From assembly GCF_020497125.1 (NCBI RefSeq), contig NC_059082.1:28604965-28668964 (forward strand): DNA of 64,000 nt. Direction: 5' to 3'. This document shows positions 59,022 to 64,000 of this stretch, piece by piece. A program made the translations under genes and the position numbers. Origin of the DNA: Mauremys mutica (lineage: Eukaryota; Chordata; Testudines; Geoemydidae). The notes under the pieces were generated by a model, which was given only the letters and a program-made list of their open reading frames with translations, did no database searches and was not told where the DNA came from. Position 1 is the stretch's first letter, and each line of letters opens with the position of its first letter.

Positions 59022-60195
59022 CGGGGGTGACAAGTTGTATGGGCCCGCGGTGCCCAGGCTCCAGGAATATTCAAGGCCCAGGTGCCCACCTCTACCAATG
59101 TTCGGAGCCAGGTCTCTCCCCCGGCCCTGCCTGCCGCCCCCAGACGCCTCCCCTGTAGAGGCCCCCAACTCCTGTAGAGGCCCCCAACCCCTGCCTGCCG
59201 CCCTCTGAGTGTACCTGCCTACAACACAAGAGCGGCACTGGCGGCAGGCTGAGGCAACTGCTGCACCTGAGGAGGGAAAGAAGAGCGCGCATGACTGGTA
59301 GCCCTCCCCTCCCCCAGCACCCACCGGGAGGCGACACCGAGGGGCTTCTGGGAGATGCAGTCTAGACCTCACCTGAGCAGCTGCTGGGGTTTGGGTGAGA
59401 GAGTGTCTGACCATCTGATCCCCTCTGCCCACAGCCACCACTCCTGCCCCACGCTGTGCAAGGGGCAGCCCTATCCCCCATGAGGCTACGGTGAGGGGCA
59501 GCAAGCTGCAGCGGGGTTGGAGGCCACATGTGATGGCAGTTCCCACCCCCCCAGCACCCACCACAGGGGAGGTGAGGGGCTTCCTGGACCGGAGAGGGGT
59601 CCAGACTCTAGGAGTACATGTAGTGACAGTGCCGGGTGAGTGTGGCCCTGGGAGGGCGGGGGGTAGATGGGGCCCTCAGAGCTCCTCTCTGGGACAGGGC
59701 TGGGGGGGACTGTGGAGTCCTCCTCTCTGGCCACAGCCCTGGGACAGCCTGCCTACACCCCAAACTCCTCATCCCCAACCCCACCCCAGAGCCCGCACTC
59801 CCAGCCAAAGCCCTCACCCCAACCCTCTGCCCCAGCTTTGAGCCCCCCTCCCACACCCCAAACCCCTCATCCCCTGCCCTGCCCCATCCCAGAGCCCACA
59901 TCCCCAGCCACAGCCCTCACCTCCCTCACCCCAACCTTAGCCCCCTCCTGCACCATGAAACCCTCATCCCTGTCCCCACCCTACAGCCCTCACCCCTGCA
60001 CCTTAATCCTCTGCTCTAGCCTGAGCCCCTCCCACACCCCAAACCCCTCATCCCCAGCTGCACCCCAGAGCCTGCACCCCCAGCCAGAGTCCTCATCTCC
60101 CTCCCACCACACACCCCCCCACAAGGCAGGTGTGGGGAGGCGGGACTTGGACCCATTTGGGCACCACCAAAAATTATACAAACCTGCTGCCCCTG
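59022..60195. repeat. C-rich minisatellite-bearing repeat element
   Basis: From 59750 to 60100 the plus strand repeats accccaaacccctcatcccc and cccagagcc-type units with a period of about 35-45 bases, the reverse-complement type of the 9031-10017 block. The outer ends are weakly inverted (gggggtgacaagttgtat left, attatacaaacctgctgcccc right), suggesting a DNA-transposon carrier. Open frames inside are low-complexity artefacts. Confidence 0.6.
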
Positions 60196-60366
60196 AGAAT
60201 CTAGAAAATCTGCTTCAGAGGAGCACAGCATAGTTCTAAATTTAATTTCATGTTAGGATTAAACCTATATCTATGCATCTCAGAGCTGGATCAAGCCCAG
60301 TCTGCGTTTTGCCATTTGCAAGTAGCTATGTGTTGAAATGCAATGCGGTGAACAGAAACATTAGAG

Positions 60367-60595
60367 CAGTGGTTCTCAAACTTTTGTACTGGTGACCCCT
60401 TTCACATAGCAAGCCTCTGAGTGTGACTCCCCTTATACATTTAAAAAAACCCACTTTTTAATATATTTAACACCATTATAAATGCTGGAGGCAAAGCAGG
60501 GTTTGGGGTGGAGGCTGACAGCTCATGACCCCGCCCTCCATGTAATACCCTCGTGACCCTGTGAGGGGTCCCAACCCCCAGTTTGAGAACCCCTG
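60367..60595. mobile_element. hAT (Charlie-like) MITE with perfect 8-bp duplication
   Basis: Starts cagtggttctcaaactt and ends cagtttgagaacccctg, classic hAT termini. cattagag is duplicated exactly at 60359-60366 and 60596-60603. Noncoding. Confidence 0.92.
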
Positions 60596-60938
60596 CATTA
60601 GAGCATTGCTGCTCAAACATAAAGATCTAGTAACTTCTGTCAACCAGACAGACAGACAGACAACTAAAAGCCGGCTAGAGAAAGACAAGGCTTATGAGAA
60701 CTTTTTAAAAATGGATATAGTTAGGTGCCCTATACCAGAAATATGGATTGTTTATAGGTAATGGGACAAGCTGCACATCCCATATAATCCAGGAGATTGC
60801 CAAAGTCAAATCTGAATGTATTAAGAAAGATCTATTGTGTGATTTTTTTTACCACCACCAAAAAGTCTCCTTTTCATGGTTTTTCTTAATCAATTAATCA
60901 GAAAGCAGAGCAATAGCTGCAAATGAGATGCCTTAAAA

Positions 60939-61339
60939 CAATGATTCACAACCTTTCCAGACTACTGTACCCCTTGCAGAAGTCTGATTTGTCTTGTCTA
61001 CCCCAAGTTTCACCTCACAAAACTACTTGCTTACAAAATCAGACATAAAAATAAAAAGTGTCACCGCTGACTATTACTGAAAAATTGCTTACTTTCTGAT
61101 TTTTACCATCATTATAAAATAAATCAATTGGAATATAAACATTGTACTTTTCATTGTATACTATATAGAACAGTATAAACAAGTCATAGTCTGTATGAAA
61201 TTTTAGTTTGTCCTGACTTTGCTAGTGATTTTTATGTAGCCTGCTGTAAAACTAGGTAAATATCTAGATGAGTTGATGTACTCCCGAAAGACCTCTTCGT
61301 ACTCCCAGGTGTATGCATACCCCTGGTTGAGAACCACTG
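60939..61339. mobile_element. hAT (Charlie-like) MITE, older
   Basis: Starts caatgattcacaacctttcc, a decayed version of the cagtggttctcaacc terminus, and ends cccctggttgagaaccactg. Flanks ccttaaaa and ctctaaaa are a degraded 8-bp duplication. AT-rich noncoding interior. Confidence 0.75.
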
Positions 61340-61347
61340 CTCTAAAA

Positions 61348-64000
61348 GGCACAGACTAAGAACAGTAGCCATCCAGGACAGAATATACTTTTGTACAAAA
61401 GTATATTCTAATAGAGCCCTGGCACCACATATCAAAGTTACATAAAGTATCTGGTACTCAGAGTACTAAATCATCATAATCACTTGGAGAGATCTGAAGG
61501 GTCTCAGGAAGTCAAGAAAAGTGGAAGCTATTCTAGGGAGTCAATAGAGTGTTAAAAAACACAATATTCATAAGAATAAGTAAGTTTAAAAGAGTTCCTC
61601 CTAAGAGAAGGTTTGAAAATATGCAGAAAGCTAATTTATTAGATATCTTTTAAATCTCATGGGACCTCTCACATGGCATTCTGCAAGTGATTGTACCTTT
61701 TGTATATTGTGAATAGATGGCATTTCACTTTCATGAACTCCCATGCAAACTTAGTCACTCTTTCAACCTGTACATTTTCCTACATCCTGTCATTTGCCAT
61801 TATCTGTATATTAGCTATGAACACAGAACCTCTCTCTTTAATCTGTGTGTACACATGTGCAATAAGAAAGTTCATAAAACTACTTTAACCTGAAGTATGA
61901 AGCTTCCGTCATCTAGATTTATACATAAACTCAGAATAGGTATGTGCTGTGTAACCTATTTTATTTTGTTGACTTAAATATATGGAAGCCGAGCTACATT
62001 TCCCTTGATATTTATCTTTCTGGTAGTATTGGGTACCTTGCCAGCTACTGACAATGGCTATTTGAAGTAGCTATGAAACTTGAGTGGCTTTTAAAAAGTA
62101 TTTTCTAGTGATTTATAATCTCTCTTTTTAACTTTAGGAAAGTTCAATAGCAAATAACATTGAGCAAGATTTGTCTTTTAAAAAGAAAAATCAAATATCC
62201 CTCAAAGCATAGATAGTCTGAATAAAATGACAGACATGTCAGTAAAGTATGGTCTACCTATTAGCTGCTCCTCTCTATTAATCTATGCACAGTATGGGTC
62301 CTTTGGATCACCTCCAGCGCACTACATTAACAACACTCTCAAAAAGCAGTGTGTACCACAGCAACTTTATCAAGCTGGATAACTTGTATATACCCTGCAC
62401 ATCCGGTATACGCTGTGGGACACTGAATTTTTGCTGTTGGTGGCATGGGGGCTTGAATCATACAATAACTCTTAAACTGTTTATTAATTACAAAAACCAA
62501 ACTCATCTCTGAAATCTGGATGACAGGGATCTAATTCCCACAAAATTCATAAACACTGTCATGTGAAAATGAGGTTGTGTTGTGCTGCAGATTGCCATTG
62601 TTAAAGCATATTCTTGCATTAGCCATGTGGAGCAAATACACATTTTACTGCAGAAATTACCAGAGCTCAAGCATTTACCTTGTAAAATGCAAAGGAATGA
62701 CTACAGTCAAAATTTTCAACAGATCTAGCCTAAGCTAATGGTTTCCTGTAAGACAGAGGAATCAGCGCCACATGAGAGCACAAAGGCCCTGTTTGTTGGG
62801 AGGCAGTTTCCCTTGGCTTCTTCATAATGTAGGAGATCCCTATAGGATAGGGATTAAGCCCTGGAACAAGAGAAGTAGAAATATTACTAGTATCTGTATT
62901 AAACTGGTTGTCCCTCCCAACATATTTGGGGGAGACAAAATTCTGTTTGGCATAAATAAATATTATAAAGTAAAACCTCCCTTATAAAAATCATTTTAGA
63001 AAGCAGCTGCCCAACTGAGGTCAAACAAAATGCTTCTGGAACCTCTGGACAGATTTTAAAGTTATCATCTAAAACAAGGCTTGTACAGGAGGCAGTCTCA
63101 CTGTACTGGGAATAACCAAGTCCCTTAGTATTGATGTAGCTTTCTTATGAATTGTTTTCGGTTCATTCATCAGTTCATTTAAACTTACACTACCCCGTGA
63201 GTCATCACTATGGGAATCAGAGAGAAGGTTATACTGAACATGTATTTGTACTTGATGATGATATGCCTCTAAAATCCATTGAAGAGCTTTTCAACTCCAT
63301 AAATATGCTAATTGTTGAAATGTGGATTTAGTAGATGAAATGATAGGGTTGATGATGACATGATAAATGTATTATTCTGACATGAATCATGAGCAGAGAA
63401 TGAATTAATTGATGTCAGGTGAGGAGGAAACCCACAGGGATGATATCAGTATCAAGTTGATTAGGAAGGTTTTAGATTTATAAACCCACAAGTCCTGAGG
63501 AGGGTAGGTCAAGTTGATACCCAGTTCCCAAAATAGGGTTGCTTTGAAAACACTAAAGTGAACGGAATCGTCTCATAACAGGACAATGCATCTCTCTCCA
63601 TGGTCAAGGTTGTAACAAGCTTTTCCATTTTAAGCTTATGTTTGTTCCCCCTTCCACTTCTCTAAATGACTTTTATTGGGTCAAGTATATTGCTCATGTT
63701 CAATTTTTGTATGTGTGGCTTATTTAGTAAGAGGAGAATTTTTTGTCAAAAAGTATGAGATGAATCACACAGAAATGCAATTATGAAGCCCCCAGAATTG
63801 GCAGGGGAAATCAGGGGAAAGTGTCCTACCTGAAACTACTCCCAACATATCTTTAGAAATTGACTAGATTTCAGATTGATAGTGTCCCTTTAATCTTAAA
63901 AAAAAAAAGTCAAAATATCTTAAAATTTGTTTTTTAGTAGCTACAATTCTTGAGGTTTTCTTACAATGCTAATATGCACTTACAATCTCATCTCCAGTTC
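61348..64000. other. Upstream THSD4 intron, nothing recognised
   Basis: AT-rich sequence to the window edge with only short chance open frames. I looked for a minus-strand first coding exon ending in a GT donor at phase 2 and found none. Confidence 0.5.

Noticed and set aside
59491..60233. Overlapping open frames of 80-220 codons on both strands
   Set aside because: Low-complexity products of the C-rich minisatellite.
1..64000. CRISPR arrays, operons, ribosomal RNA genes
   Set aside because: No regularly spaced direct repeats with unique spacers, no tightly packed ORFs and no rRNA-like tracts were seen; introns, CR1 and MIR show a vertebrate genome.

Overview
The window is vertebrate nuclear DNA, most likely from a sauropsid and probably a turtle. 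That host call is an inference from the repeat mix: a Tx1-like LINE, CR1 LINEs, Penelope-like elements with a GIY-YIG domain, Harbinger elements whose termini contain the string ggcctggtctacact, and MIR-type SINEs. There are no operons, CRISPR arrays or prokaryotic genes. Most of the sequence is AT-leaning intron-like DNA crowded with transposons.

The only host gene I recognise is THSD4 (ADAMTS-like 6), on the minus strand, represented by two short exons. A 70-nt exon at 50488-50557 encodes most of the signal peptide. The next exon, at 32262-32692, encodes the first thrombospondin type 1 repeat. The two join in phase across an intron of about 17.8 kb that lies wholly inside the window. The first coding exon and all later exons lie outside or were not seen, so the rest of the window is THSD4 intron.

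Layout: 1-6060 is a GC-rich Tx1-like LINE on the plus strand, with an uninterrupted 1306-residue ORF2 and an ORF1 split by one frameshift; its 5' end lies off the window. 6061-10232 holds intron, a palindromic repeat, a Tigger-like MITE and a G-rich minisatellite element. 10233-15993 is a complete Harbinger transposon with TIRs and a TAA target duplication, carrying a two-exon Myb/SANT-like gene (+) and a DDE transposase gene (-), each with one obvious lesion. 16000-26190 holds a 5'-truncated CR1 (-) and SINE fragments. 26194-28369 has two Penelope-like insertions. 28400-32260 has a perfect 22-bp hairpin, a candidate plus-strand exon and a Harbinger MITE. 32262-50557 is the THSD4 part, with MIR, CR1, Tigger, hAT and Harbinger-type insertions in the intron. 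50558-64000 is the upstream intron, with an LTR-like unit, several hAT elements with 8-bp target duplications, MIRs and a C-rich minisatellite element.

Functionally, the window is two exons of a secreted extracellular-matrix protein gene in a dense bed of selfish DNA. The Tx1 LINE and the Harbinger element are the youngest-looking insertions because their coding regions are almost undamaged. Family calls rest on motifs and terminal structure read by eye; no database search was possible.
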